Below are positions 1-9,965 of a DNA stretch of 64,000 nt, piece by piece. Made by a program: the position numbers and the translations under genes. Every line of letters begins with the position of its first letter. Position 1 is the first letter of the stretch. Location of the stretch: NCBI GenBank assembly GCA_949752745.1, contig OX457025.1:48535601-48599600 (forward strand). The letters run 5' to 3'. This DNA comes from Protula sp. h YS-2021. Its lineage: Eukaryota > Annelida > Polychaeta > Sabellida > Serpulidae. The notes under the pieces were generated by a model. It was not told the DNA's origin and did no database searches. It was given only the letters and a program-made list of their open reading frames with translations.

Positions 1-27
1 GAGACACACACATGCAGTAAAGCTAAG

Positions 28-3000
28 ATGAAAGGAGCAAAGAGACAAAAGATGGAAGAAGATGACATTTGGCCATACGGTCAAGTTCAGTGTATGGAAT
101 GCAATGTGAAATTTCCATCTATGGATACTTATGAGGCACATGCATGCATACCAGCTGAGATGGACAATGTGTCTCATGAAGAACATGTTTCAAAGAAACA
201 AAAGACAGGACAAGTAGGGAGAGGTAGAAGGCTTAGTCTTGGTGAAAACGCGCAGGAAAAACGGTTTGAATCTGAGGATGGATCAGATTTACTGCTTGAA
301 ATGCGACAGCAAGAGAACCGTATCAAGGCACATTTGTTGGAGACCTTAAACCATGGAATGAAATGGTACATTGCCGTGCATGCACGTTTCAAGAAACTGA
401 CAGCAAATGATGAAGGTGTTATTGTAGAACAAGTGGATAATGCATTTATCAGCAGTCCAACATATGCAGCATACAATCCAGCAGATATTGAGCAGGACCT
501 GCCAGAAGCCTATAAAGAATTATTTACCAAGTTTGACGAACATGAGCAACAAGGCTCTGGCTGGGTATTGGATAACATACTGTACATTGAAGTACATACA
601 GCTTCGTTGGTTCCTCTAGAAGCGAGTAGTTATATTCTACTACCGAAGAAAGTGAGGAAAACAGAAGGTGTGATAAACATTAAGAATGATGATAACAAGT
701 GTTTCTTATGGTCAGTATTGGCTTACCTTCACCCTCATGACAACAACCCAAATCGCGTGAATCATTACAAACCATTTGAGAATGAACTAAAGGTAGAGGG
801 TATGACATTTCCGACACCAATTACTGGCATTCCAAAGTTTGAAAAGGAGAACGATGTAGCCATCAACGTGTTTGGATATGAATAAGATGTAGTTGTTCCA
901 ATACAACTTAGTCGAAACGTCAGTGTGAGAGAAATCAACTTACTTCTGATTAGCAATGACAAGACGAGGCATTACTGCCTCATCAAGAATTTTAGCAGAC
1001 TTATGTCTTATCGATCAAAGCATAAGGGTACATATTTTTATTGTTTCAACTGTCTTCACGGGTTTGTACGACAAGATCTTTTAGATAAACATCGTGAAGT
1101 GTGTGACAAGAATGGAGCACAACGTTTATCATTTCCCAAGGAACCCTTCATCAAGTTCAAGAATGTGGCTAAACAGCAGCGAGCACCTTTTGTGATTTAT
1201 GCCGACTTTGAATGTTTCACGCAAAAGCATGAAGAAGGAGACAAGTATCAACATCATCGTCCAAACAGCTTTGCCTATGTGGTTGTGAGCCAGTACGACA
1301 CACGTGCACCAGTTGTGTATCGAGGAGACAATGCTGTGAAAGTATTTTTAGACCAAATGGTGAATGAACGTGTTCGTATTGTAAGTGGTTTAGAGCGGCC
1401 AAAGGAAATGGTGATGACTCGTGAAGACAAAGAGAATTTCAAAAACGCTGTTGATTGCTACATTTGTCATGAACCTCTAGGAGCAGATCGTGTGAGAAAT
1501 CATGACCATATCAATGGCAAATATCGTGGAGCAGCACACAATGAATGCAACTTACAATTCCAACTTAGAAAGGATCAGCAAGGGGATAAAGATTCTTTTA
1601 TCATTCCCGTGTTTTTCCACAATTTGCGAGGCTATGACAGTCACCTGATCATGGAGGAAATTGGAAAATTCAAAGGTGAAACGATTACAGTCATTCCCAA
1701 CACCATTGAGAAATATATTGCATTCACCATGAGCAATCTGAAATTTACAGACAGCTTTCAGTTCATGAGCACCTCTCTACAGAAGTTGGTATCCAACATT
1801 GCAGCAGAAGAGAAAGATAACTTCTACAACATGACCTCTCACATTCACGATAGTGACCAACAAGATTTGTTGTTGAGAAAGGGAGTGTACCCCTACGATT
1901 ATGTGGACGAACCATCCAAGTTTGCTGAAACACAGTTGCCATCAAAGGACAAGTTTTATAGTCAGCTTAGCGAAGAGGACATTAGCGATGAGGATTATGC
2001 GCATGCACAGAAGGTGTGGGATACATTCAACTGTACCACATTTGGTGAATACCACGACCTGTACCTGAAATCAGATGTGTTATTACTAGCTGACGTGTTT
2101 GAAAATTTTCGTCAAGTATGCCTCAACACATATGAATTGGATCCTGCTCACTACTATACAGCACCAGGATTGTCGTGGGATGCAATGTTGAAAGCGACAA
2201 AGGTGAAGTTGGAATTGATCAATGACATTGACATGTATCAAATGGTTGAGCAAGGCATACGCGGAGGAATATCTGTGATCACACACAAGTATGCGAAAGC
2301 GAATAATCCCTACGTAGCAGATTACAATTCTGAGATACCAAGCAACTATCTGATGTACCTCGACGCAAACAACTTGTATGGCTGGGCCATGTCACAAAGC
2401 ATGCCGCAAAGAGGATTTATGTGGGTGAGCGAGCCAGAATCCCTCGACTTCATGGATGTAGCTGAAGATGACGACATTGGATTCATTTTGGAAGTGGATT
2501 TAGAATATCCAAATTCAATCCATGATCATCATAATCACTATCCAGTGGCTCCAGAACGGAAATGTGTCAAAGTTGGAGAATTGTCAGAGCACAGTCAGAA
2601 GCTGCGGAAAGATCTAAACATGAAAGAGAAACCCAGTGAAAAGCTCATTCCTAACTTGTCCGACAAGAAGAAATATGTACTTCATTACAGGAATTTACAA
2701 CAGTACGTCTCACTGGGGTTGAAAGTCACTAAAGTTCATCGCGCCATCATGTTTGAACAGAGCAAATGGTTGGCAAAATACATTACCTTGAACACGGAAA
2801 AGAGAAAATTGGCCAAGAACCCATTTGCGAAAGACTTCTTCAAACTGTTGAACAACTCGGTGTTTGGCAAAACCATGGAAAATGTGAGAAAGCGAATCAA
2901 TGTTGAACTTGTTCACAAGGAAAAGCGGTTCAAGAAACTTGTAGCCAAACCTTCTTTCCACAAATTCAAAATTTTCAGCGAAGATTTGACCGCGGTACAT

Positions 3001-3603
3001 TTACGCAAAGTGGATTTGCTTCTGGATAAACCCATTCAAGTTGGCTTCACCATTCTTGACCTCAGCAAAGTGCTTATGTTCAACTTTCATTACAACTACA
3101 TCATGGTCAAGTATCCCAATGCCAAGTTGTTGTTCAGCGACACCGACAGTCTATGTTACGACATAGAAACGGAAAATATCTACAAGGATATGCAGCAAGA
3201 TGCTGACCTGTTCGACACAAGTGACTATCCGCCAGATCATTTCCTACATTCCAACGTGAACAAAAAAGTGCTTGGGAAAATGAAAGATGAGACGGCAGCC
3301 ATTGAAGAGTTTGTTGGACTCAGACCGAAAATGTACAGTTTATTGTGTGGTGGGAAAGAAAAACATACAGCTAAAGGCATCACTCGAGCTGGTCAAAGAC
3401 GTATTAAACATGCGCAGTATAGAGACAGTTTGTTCAACCAAACTCAAACGATGGCTACAGGACACATTATTCGAAGTCATAGTTACCAGCTTTTCTCGGA
3501 GAAGATTAGGAAGGTAGCCCTCTCCCCATATGACGACAAGCAATATGTGCTGAATGATGCCTATTCCACTTTAGCGCATGGACATTACAAGGCTGTGGTA
3601 TAA
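28..3603 (+). pseudogene. polB: Protein-primed family B DNA polymerase, one in-frame stop
   Basis: Replicates the element's DNA from a protein primer. 1192 codons run in one frame from ATG 28, interrupted only by TAA at 883-885 (codon 286), inside the N-terminal domain. The N-terminus has a C2H2-like finger (about 97-170). Exonuclease motifs follow: DFE at 1204, a Cys/His cluster (CYIC, then HDH) from 1456, HNLRGYD near 1620-1640 and YLKSDVLLLADV near 2062-2097. Polymerase motifs: DANNLYG at 2362, NNSVFGK near 2848, DTDS at 3139-3150, then RPKMY. All catalytic residues are present. The length fits Polinton PolB. A GTG at 925 starts the second open half in the same frame, so the break is a single nonsense change and not two genes. 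It leads the plus-strand arm, and the PC4-like gene starts 57 bases after its stop. Confidence 0.95.
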
Positions 3604-3660
3604 AAGGGGGAGGTCCTCCAACGGAAGAGTTATTTGAGGTGTGAACATTGAAGCGTTAAC

Positions 3661-4017
3661 ATGGAACGTGAAAGTCGTAAGAGATCTACAATTGATATGG
3701 ATACTCTTGCAGATGCAGTTAAAGACTTAAAAGTGAAAAATCCTACCACTACCATCAAGAAATTGAAAGTGGAGACGGCACCAACACCACAGTCGTGGGA
3801 TGGAATGCTTTCTCTAGGAAATGGAAAGTATATCAAGATTATGAAACAAAGTAATGAAGGAGTGGTAAACATTCGCAAGTACCTGAGAGATGAGGGGACT
3901 GGAAAAAACCGTCCAACGAAAAAGGGAATTTTGCTGACAATACCTGAATGGAAAATGCTGAAGAAGCAAGTGAAAGAAGTGGATAAAAGGCTTCGCAGAC
4001 AAGAAGACAGCTCATAA
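3661..4017 (+). CDS. PC4/Sub1-like single-strand DNA-binding protein
   Basis: 118 residues. A basic, Ser-rich N-terminus precedes a C-terminal domain (about residues 45-108) with the order expected for the PC4/p15 coactivator fold: LGNGKYIKI strand, VVNIRKYL, the KKGILLT turn and an amphipathic helix starting at PEW. PC4 proteins bind single-stranded or melted DNA in transcription and replication. Directly behind a DNA polymerase, a role in genome replication or early/late transcription is plausible, but this is inference. It is open from ATG to stop and intact. The last residues (KRLRRQEDSS) recur after the stop of the next gene, which shows that the two are tandem paralogues. Confidence 0.72.
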   Translation: MERESRKRSTIDMDTLADAVKDLKVKNPTTTIKKLKVETAPTPQSWDGMLSLGNGKYIKIMKQSNEGVVNIRKYLRDEGTGKNRPTKKGILLTIPEWKMLKKQVKEVDKRLRRQEDSS

Positions 4018-4029
4018 CAAGGTAAAAAC

Positions 4030-4401
4030 ATGAATGCACTCATGCTGAACGGTGGTGCTTACCTTACTGTAAATGATAGGAATGAAGTGATACTAGGTTC
4101 TCAGATAAGTTATCATCGGTTTAAACCTGAAGTGTGGAAAGACTTTAAAAACATACCACTTGAACCTGGGTTTAAACGTAGACTTGAAAATAAAGTGGAA
4201 GTGACGGTAGCTGAATATGATTCTAACATACGTGTAGAAATCTGTAGAAATCTTTTACAGGATTATCCAAAGGATTATAAGGGAGTTGTGCCAGATACAC
4301 CATATACAGATTTGATCCTCTTTGATATCAAGAACTGGCGCGCAGTCTTACGATTCCTAGAAGCTATACAACATCCACTCTTCACTATCTTGCGAGCATA
4401 A
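4030..4401 (+). CDS. Second PC4-like paralogue in tandem
   Basis: 123 residues, starting 13 bases after the preceding stop. The C-terminal part has the pattern strand-LILFDIKNWRAVLRFLEAI, the same hydrophobic strand plus Trp-containing helix as its neighbours. After its TAA (4399-4401) the frame stays open for ten codons that match the C-terminal tail of the upstream PC4-like gene before reaching TAG at 4432-4434. The ancestral gene was therefore probably longer, and the present stop may be a later truncation. Assignment to the PC4 fold rests on this tandem relationship and on the shared end motif, not on a strong domain match. Function unknown. Confidence 0.55.
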   Translation: MNALMLNGGAYLTVNDRNEVILGSQISYHRFKPEVWKDFKNIPLEPGFKRRLENKVEVTVAEYDSNIRVEICRNLLQDYPKDYKGVVPDTPYTDLILFDIKNWRAVLRFLEAIQHPLFTILRA

Positions 4402-4443
4402 AAACGTCTTTGCAGACAAGGAGACAGCTCATAGTTCATCTGA

Positions 4444-4791
4444 ATGTTGAACGAGACGGAAGACTTTTTATCGGAATATGAACCTATTTCACATGGATTC
4501 TCATATCTGAGAAACGTATATGATGACATTGTGTTAAGACATTTTGGAAAGTATATCATTCTATCAACTGACGAACAATCTGTGTTGAAAGACCATCTAG
4601 AGAAGTTCAGGATACCTGGCTTTCTCCTGGCAGTCTCAAATGAATTAGAAGTGCGTGTGACTGAGAACTGCTTAGACGTGTTTGTACAATTTCGCCAATA
4701 TGACGAGCTTACAGAATGCTACGACTACATCACCCTCAACACAGTGGAATGGTACGCTCTGTTACAAGCATTGGAAGAACCTGACGCTTGA
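4444..4791 (+). CDS. Third member of the PC4-like tandem cluster
   Basis: 115 residues from ATG 4444. The C-terminal end reads YDYITLNTVEWYALLQALEE, again a beta strand followed by a helix with Trp at the same place as in the two upstream genes. The N-terminal half (ETEDFLSEYEP and beyond) is not recognisable. No signal peptide or membrane segment is visible. It sits in a head-to-tail series of four small genes after polB, probably cotranscribed. Family membership is inferred from position and from the conserved end motif. Function unknown. Confidence 0.5.
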   Translation: MLNETEDFLSEYEPISHGFSYLRNVYDDIVLRHFGKYIILSTDEQSVLKDHLEKFRIPGFLLAVSNELEVRVTENCLDVFVQFRQYDELTECYDYITLNTVEWYALLQALEEPDA

Positions 4792-4816
4792 ATTCAAAGA
4801 GGAAGGAGTGCAACTC

Positions 4817-5074
4817 ATGCGAGGCACCAAGTCCATTGAACTGACACATCCCATGTGTGTTATGGTGATGAACATTGACATGAATGATCATGGATATGAA
4901 CTGAAACTGTCTGAACATGAAGATGTTAAAATAATAAAGTTTGGTAATGGACATTGTTATGCTAGTTTTCATAGCATTTACAAACGTGGGTGTAATGTCT
5001 ATGATACATATATTAATTTAGATTGGTATGAATGGCATGTGTTTATCAATGTATTGAATGTATTTGTAAAATAA
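4817..5074 (+). CDS. Fourth small PC4-like ORF, last gene of the plus arm
   Basis: 85 residues from ATG 4817. The same frame is open upstream to 4682, but that stretch overlaps the preceding gene, so the internal ATG is the more sensible start. It ends with TYINLDWYEWHVFINVLNVF, the strand-then-Trp-helix signature shared by the cluster. Its TAA stop lies inside an AATAAA (5070-5075), so coding and polyadenylation signals are fused, typical of a compact viral genome. Function unknown. Confidence 0.45.
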   Translation: MRGTKSIELTHPMCVMVMNIDMNDHGYELKLSEHEDVKIIKFGNGHCYASFHSIYKRGCNVYDTYINLDWYEWHVFINVLNVFVK

Positions 5075-5158
5075 AAGTTTAATACAAAATAATTGTGAAA
5101 TGTAAATAATGTACAACACAATAAAAAAAGAATGTTGTATAAAACTGTCTTGTTTATT
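5070..5158. terminator. Convergent polyadenylation signals with AATAAA inside a hairpin loop
   Basis: The plus arm ends at AATAAA 5070-5075 and a second AATAAA at 5120-5125. The second lies in the loop of an inverted repeat, TACAACA at 5112-5118 with TGTTGTA at 5133-5139. For the minus arm, TTTATT at 5153-5158 is an AATAAA on the opposite strand. The protease gene ends at 5225. The arms therefore terminate within about 150 bases of each other. Confidence 0.6.
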
Positions 5159-5224
5159 TGCAATATTCATAATATAATTCACAATTACCAACAACTTAAC
5201 TAATACAACTTAACTAATACAACA

Positions 5225-5662
5225 TCAATAAAATAATGGTTTATAATGTCTATATACAAAATCCTTTACAACAAAATCACCATCACTTCTTCTTAATACA
5301 TCAATGATTTCAAAAGGACTATGTCCTCGAGCTCTTTGAATTATATAATACACACAACAAAATCCACATGTAGAGGATATCGGTGTTTGTAATGGAACTG
5401 AATTATAAATGAAATTAAACTTTAAAAACTTATTCAAACGACTGTCTATAGGTAAAAGTCTATAAGAGTCAAAATATTCCGCAGGGTCTTCGTCATAATA
5501 TACTGCCACCCAATGCTCTCCTGGCTCATCATGATCGTCTGTGTTGATGACATAGGCGCCGCGTTGTAAAGATGGTAACTGGTCCATGGCAAACACACCT
5601 TGAAACAAGTCTTTTGTCGTGGCATCATGGGATAGGATGGCTTCTATCTGCTTCGTGTTCAT
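5225..5662 (-). CDS. Adenain-like virion maturation cysteine protease
   Basis: 145 residues. Catalytic residues of the adenovirus-type (C5) protease are in place: His50 in GEHWVAVYY, Asp65 in EYFDSY, Gln92 and Cys99 in STCGFCC. Such proteases cleave capsid and core precursors during particle maturation. The length is short compared with adenovirus adenain but usual for Polintons. Its ATG overlaps the TGA of the capsid gene by two bases (5660-5661). It is the last gene of the minus arm and appears intact. Confidence 0.93.
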   Translation of the reverse strand: MNTKQIEAILSHDATTKDLFQGVFAMDQLPSLQRGAYVINTDDHDEPGEHWVAVYYDEDPAEYFDSYRLLPIDSRLNKFLKFNFIYNSVPLQTPISSTCGFCCVYYIIQRARGHSPFEIIDVLRRSDGDFVVKDFVYRHYKPLFY

Positions 5663-7032
5663 GACTGGTAGTCGAATTGAATGCTACGATTTGCACTTAT
5701 TTCAACAATGTTATCAAATTCAGCATACACTATAACATTGACTGTATTTTGCAAGGCACCAGCAAAATTCATTTCTAGTCTCAAATTCCCATGTTTGATA
5801 AGGGCATAATGATCAGCACCATCATAATCAGGTGTTAAGTCAAAAGAAAATAAAGAATAACCTCAAGGCCAATCTTCCGGTTTTATAATGGAACTTTTCT
5901 CACCATCCAATCTATCAAAAGATTTGTAAGGAGTTTCAAAAGCATCAAGATATTTGCCTTGATTTATATCAAGCTTGAGAGGTTTTGATAGGACTGGTTC
6001 ACCATCAGAGTAAAGCTGCATAAAGTTAAGATTAAAATGTTCAAAATTGTATGGATTTCTCAATACTGTTCCAGCAAAGGATTCATTATGAACCATTCCA
6101 ATGACAATACGTTTTGGTAATTGGCCCAAAAAGATGCTATCTTTCACAAAAGATTGAAATCCAGTTGGAATAGCTAAAACTTTACATTCTTTTCTATTAA
6201 TAATAAACTTAGCAGGACTTTTCATCAATGCATCTGCATGTCCCAACTGAATACCTGGACTAACCCTCACTTTGCGTATGGTTAAAAACGCTTCTCTCAC
6301 TTCTACTTTAAAACCATTATTTGCAGCCATTAATACATATCCATCTTTTTGTCTATGTAAACGTAATTTCATACTAACACCATTGGGAAGATAACGATCC
6401 TGCTCAAACAAATCTACTCTTAAACCACCTGTAAGCATAAACTCACGGCTTAGACGTGTATACAAATAGCGATTATGTAAACCATTATTTCCTGTTTCAG
6501 CTATATCACCACCTTCAATATTTACATGAAAACCTGATACATATCTTTCATGATTAGGTCTTTTCACCTCATGAGTATTCATTGACCCAGCAGTATCTTT
6601 AAAGATGAGACGCATAGAGCGCTCAGAATGGAGACTTTCTTCCGAGTCATGAATGAGATGAGATATGATGCTGGTATAACCATGGGTATTGTTACTATGT
6701 GATATCAAACGATCATTTAGAAATAATTCAATATTAGACCATAACCCATTAAACAAATCATTGATACATGACACGTTATCATCTACACCACACAGTGTTC
6801 CATCAGCCTTTACAATGCGACATACAATATGGAGTTTACTGTTCTTTAAATCTAGATATTCTTCTGTACTCGCAGGAATGTAGAATTCTATTGGAGCACC
6901 CTCTCTAATGGTAGTCATTGGTTGATAGTCTACATTATAACTTTTTTCTACAGCAGTTTGCGTTGGTGGTATGTGAAACCATTCTAATGGAGAAAGGCTA
7001 CATTCACAAGAATGATTATGAATTAAAGACAT
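5659..7032 (-). pseudogene. Double jelly-roll major capsid protein, one in-frame stop
   Basis: 458 codons in a single frame from ATG 7030-7032 to TGA 5659-5661, with one internal TGA at 5863-5865 (codon 390). Upstream of the break is the first part of a Polinton/adintovirus hexon-like protein: the N-terminal jelly roll after EGAPIEFYIP, and LEWFHIPPTQ near the start. Downstream the frame continues with the typical C-terminal strand set, including FDLTPDYD, and ends at the protease start. The stop sits between Pro and Gly codons; a CGA-to-TGA transition is one simple origin. No frameshift is present. Loss of the last 68 residues would remove strands of the second jelly roll, so the gene is probably non-functional. 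Confidence 0.93.
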
Positions 7033-7034
7033 GA

Positions 7035-7391
7035 TTAAAAAATATCTTTCTTATGTTTTTTTGATGTTATCCGTTTAGCTGCCTTTCGCCTTCTGACACG
7101 TTTTGCTCGTTTCGGTCTCTTTTGTCCTCGTAACCCACCACCAAACATACGTTGTGCTACTCGACCTGTAACATCTTTCGCGATATCTTTTGCAGCCCTT
7201 TTAAGATGTGGTGCAACGATTTTAGCCCCTGTCTTAAGCAGTTGAATAGCTTTTCGAGCCAATGATCCCAGTATTGAACCAATATCATCTCCATATTGTA
7301 TCCGCGCTCCTTTAAATCCTGGTAATTCTCCACCCACTTGACGAAGAAAATGGTTGCGATATATGGATGGATTGTGTGTGTATGCTTTCAT
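7035..7391 (-). CDS. Basic core/minor capsid protein (pVI/pX-like)
   Basis: 118 residues. The middle contains GFKGARIQYGDDIGSILGSL followed by an amphipathic helix (KAIQLLKTGAKIVAPHLKRA), then a Gly stretch and a very basic tail rich in Lys and Arg (KRPKRAKRVRRRKAAKR). The layout matches the small basic virion proteins between penton and capsid genes in Polintons and adintoviruses, which are compared with adenovirus pVI/pX. A role in binding packaged DNA or disrupting membranes is inferred. Its ATG overlaps the penton stop as ATGA, and its stop lies 2 bases from the capsid start. Intact. Confidence 0.7.
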   Translation of the reverse strand: MKAYTHNPSIYRNHFLRQVGGELPGFKGARIQYGDDIGSILGSLARKAIQLLKTGAKIVAPHLKRAAKDIAKDVTGRVAQRMFGGGLRGQKRPKRAKRVRRRKAAKRITSKKHKKDIF

Positions 7392-8152
7392 AATGCTTTT
7401 GGTCGAAAATGAAGTTTACAGATCACCTTTCCAGTTTGAAATGGAACATTATGGCCTGTGTCGTCCTTAATATTCATTTCTATCACGTCCAATTTGGATG
7501 TGTTTACAGGAACATAATGAGGTTCTCCATAAGTTTTCATGATAATGTCTCCATCATGTCCTTGTATTCCAACAGAACGTAGCAAAGGGACATAATAATC
7601 ACCAACAACTTGTGGCTCACAAATACTACAGTACACATAAAGTGTATAAAATCCCTGTTTCACATCGGCTTTATGTTCAGCTGTACACGTTTCAGTATAT
7701 CATTGATCTGGGATAAATCCTAAAATCTCAGCTAATCCAGTGGAGAATGACACTTCAAAGCCGTAATTTAGAAATAGAAAAACGCGTCGTCTTATTTTAT
7801 CATACTTTATCTGAATAGCTTCTTTAAGGTCATCTTTCATAGAATTAGTCGCTTCTTTATTGACTGCCTGACATATTTCTTGTATGGATCTGTAGTAACC
7901 ATAAGGAATATTGATTGTGTCAAGAACAACATCATTCAGTGGTTGTTGTCGATACTGAATAGAATAGTCCATTCCATGTCTCATGGTTGTCCATGTATGT
8001 GGATATTGAATTTCAGCTAAAGCCACTTCATATTTTCCGTTCAGATAGATGGTTCGAGGCATACGAATTTGATAATTCGAAGTCTTGTTGTTGGGATAAT
8101 AGTTCATACTAGCATTGCTGGGTAAAGTAATGTAAAAACTTGTTGACTCCAT
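7388..8152 (-). pseudogene. Penton (vertex single jelly-roll protein), one in-frame stop
   Basis: 255 codons in one frame, interrupted by TGA at 7700-7702 (codon 151). The N-terminal half has the Polinton penton signature: FYITLPSNAS, a Pro-Asn-Asn segment, and VALAEIQYPHTW. After the break the frame holds the expected final strands: YVYCSIC, VVGDYYVPLLR and KLHFRP. A GTG at 7661-7663 would allow the second half to be mistaken for its own gene, but the frame is continuous. Penton proteins occupy the fivefold vertices of the capsid. A single nonsense change separates the halves; no indel is present. Confidence 0.9.
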
Positions 8153-8206
8153 GACAGCTAAATCGTTTATGTGATGTAGATAGACTAGATGTGTATATAC
8201 ATTACT

Positions 8207-8416
8207 TCATGTTTGACACTCTTCATCCTCACTTTCTACATTGCTGTCTACATTATTGTCTAAATTGCTATCTACATGATCTAAATTGGTATCTACTACT
8301 TCTCCCTGACAACAAGCACTAACACACCTAATTTTTACAGGAATAGTATTTTTATTTCCATTTTCTTTACAACAACAACACCATAACTCTTTAATCCATG
8401 TTAAAAAGTTTCCCAT
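8207..8416 (-). CDS. Small acidic protein with N-myristoyl/poly-Cys membrane-anchor signature
   Basis: 69 residues. The start MGNFLTW fits an N-myristoylation signal (Gly2, Thr at position 6), followed within ten residues by CCCC, a likely palmitoylation cluster. A further CVSACC follows, then an acidic tail with repeated Asn-Leu-Asp / Val-Asp-Ser triplets (NLDHVDSNLDNNVDSNV). No transmembrane helix is visible, so a dual lipid anchor is the likely way it meets membranes. It overlaps the upstream gene by 16 bases and lies before the penton gene, within the virion-protein block. Family not recognised; membrane function is inferred from the motif only. Confidence 0.6.
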   Translation of the reverse strand: MGNFLTWIKELWCCCCKENGNKNTIPVKIRCVSACCQGEVVDTNLDHVDSNLDNNVDSNVESEDEECQT

Positions 8417-8991
8417 CCTTCTGGAAACAACCTTTGTTGACGTTGTTGTTGCTCTTTTGTAATATCTTCCCGAGTTGTCTTTTTACCAAAAACAGTTTTT
8501 GGAATATTAGCGTCTACAATTTCCTCAATAAACTGCTTCCAACCACGTGGTGGTTCTCGTCGTTCTTTTCTTTTTGTAGCAACCAATGCTTCTTTCAACA
8601 AATCAATAATGTTAGAATTTGTAATGACAGTACCTGTTTTTAAAACAAGTTCATTTTTATCTGTCCATCTCGTACCATATTTCTTAAGTTCTGCCAGAAG
8701 TTGTGTTAGTTTTACATGATAAATAGGTTGAAAATGGGTTAGAAACTGTTGGGACTTTTCTGATTTTTCTGCATTAGATGCTGTAACAGACTTTTGTCGT
8801 TGTTGTTGTGATTGAATTGTTCGTAAATGACGTCCAAGCACTTGAGACATTTCTATTGCTTTTTCACGAGTTCGTTTCCCACGTAAAAGTTTATTCACTT
8901 TCGTTTTGATTTCAACATCTTTTCCCTTCTTTTCTAACAACATTTTATATTCATATTCAGGAATGAGAACCATTTTCAAAGTATGTTTCAT
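8401..8991 (-). CDS. Conserved Polinton protein of unknown function
   Basis: 196 residues, beginning MKHTLKMVLIPEYEY. The N-terminal half is charged and helical with Gln-rich stretches (QSQQQRQKS). The C-terminal half has a short predicted domain (KYGTRWTDKNELVLKTG, then GWKQFIEEIVDANIP) and ends in a Gln/Arg-rich tail. The MVLIPE start and this position, between the ATPase/pX-like genes and the penton, recur in animal Polintons, but no enzyme or known fold is evident. It starts at ATG 8989-8991, overlapping the upstream stop as ATGA. Intact. Confidence 0.7.
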   Translation of the reverse strand: MKHTLKMVLIPEYEYKMLLEKKGKDVEIKTKVNKLLRGKRTREKAIEMSQVLGRHLRTIQSQQQRQKSVTASNAEKSEKSQQFLTHFQPIYHVKLTQLLAELKKYGTRWTDKNELVLKTGTVITNSNIIDLLKEALVATKRKERREPPRGWKQFIEEIVDANIPKTVFGKKTTREDITKEQQQRQQRLFPEGWETF

Positions 8992-9314
8992 TTTAACAGC
9001 AACTGAGCTAACAAGGGTAATGCAAATTTAGCAATAGCTCCAATAAATCCTCCTTTCTGATTAACCAACTTCTTTTTTCTTCGAAGTGATATCTTCTTAT
9101 TTGCCAGGGTACGTAGGGTATGACGTTCACGCTTGAATAACTTATACCTTTTTGAGCTTAAGGGTAAATGTCCTCGCAATATATTCAAACAAATTTCAAA
9201 CAAGCTAGTTAATTCCTCCTTAGTAGCTTGTTGCAGTAAGGATTTACGTCGTTTAGGCCCGCTGCGTGCAAGCAAGTGAAGGAAAGGTTGGTTCGCTTGA
9301 ATACGTTTAGACAT
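8988..9314 (-). CDS. pX-like small hydrophobic-tail virion protein
   Basis: 108 residues. It has a basic RSGPKRRKSLLQQATKEEL start, a helical core with FEICLNILRGHLPLS, a Lys/Arg-rich stretch, then the conserved NQKGGFIG turn and a hydrophobic C-terminal helix (AKFALPLLAQLLLK). The basic head plus short hydrophobic tail is typical of a widely conserved Polinton/adintovirus ORF thought to be a virion or membrane-active protein; that role is not proved. It overlaps the ATPase by eight bases and the next gene by four. Intact. Confidence 0.7.
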   Translation of the reverse strand: MSKRIQANQPFLHLLARSGPKRRKSLLQQATKEELTSLFEICLNILRGHLPLSSKRYKLFKRERHTLRTLANKKISLRRKKKLVNQKGGFIGAIAKFALPLLAQLLLK

Positions 9315-9965
9315 CTTGGCTGCGAATGGTTAAGTGACTTGGTTCTTGCTCATACGCCACTTTATCAACATATACGTAATGTGTATCTTTTGGTAAAATG
9401 CCTGTACGAATACGTAGTTGATCATTTGTCTTCGGCTTCAAATCAATGAATAAATAGCCATGAGGTTTGCTGGTAGCATCTTGATAGGCTTCTATGAGAA
9501 ATTGAGATTTTCCAGGATACATTTGTCGCGCTAATGTACTTATTTGTTGACTGTCTCTAGGATTTTTAAACAGAATGATGTAATGTGTATTCAAACTAAT
9601 ATTTCGCATTTCTCTACCATGATGAAACAAATTATGCACAATAAAAATAATGCTTAGATTTTGATGACTGCTGCCAACGCTAAAGAGACGTGTCATGCGT
9701 TCATCACTATGACATTTGGTCATTAAGTCATCAATGATGAGTAAGTTTGGTTTTTCGGGTTAAAACGCTCTTCAATGTTATCTGGAATGCCTTGGTAAAA
9801 TTCCACACCTTTCATTCCCTTATACAAAGGCTGATCTGCTGCATAGAGCCATAAAATGGTTTTTGGAGAGGGTTTAATTAACTTTTGTTCTAGAATTTCT
9901 CTAACTAGAGAAGTTTTACCACTGCCTGTAGGTCCAGAGACCAAACACGTGAATGGATGCTTCAT
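9307..9965 (-). pseudogene. FtsK/HerA-type genome-packaging ATPase, one-base deletion
   Basis: 659 bases from ATG 9963-9965 to the stop at 9307, one base short of 220 codons. The first part has Walker A GPTGSGKTS just after the start (MKHPFTCLVSG). The reading frame is lost in a run of five A (plus-strand T 9751-9755). In the next frame the Walker B segment (LLIIDD) follows at once, then VGSSHQNLSIIFIVHNLF, the sensor region, and the C-terminal domain. Restoring one base at the A run would rejoin the two frames. The ATPase pumps DNA into preformed capsids. Its ATG overlaps the integrase TGA. Either a real deletion or a homopolymer assembly error. Confidence 0.9.

Noticed and set aside
886..3603. 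Two separate genes for the N-terminal part and the main part of PolB
   Set aside because: Same reading frame with a single TAA between them, and the combined length fits Polinton PolB.
5659..8152. TGA recoded as an amino acid in the capsid and penton genes
   Set aside because: Both have one in-frame TGA, but other genes of the element end in TGA (integrase, protease-side capsid stop), PolB is broken by TAA instead, and three further genes have one-base losses. Independent decay explains all of them.
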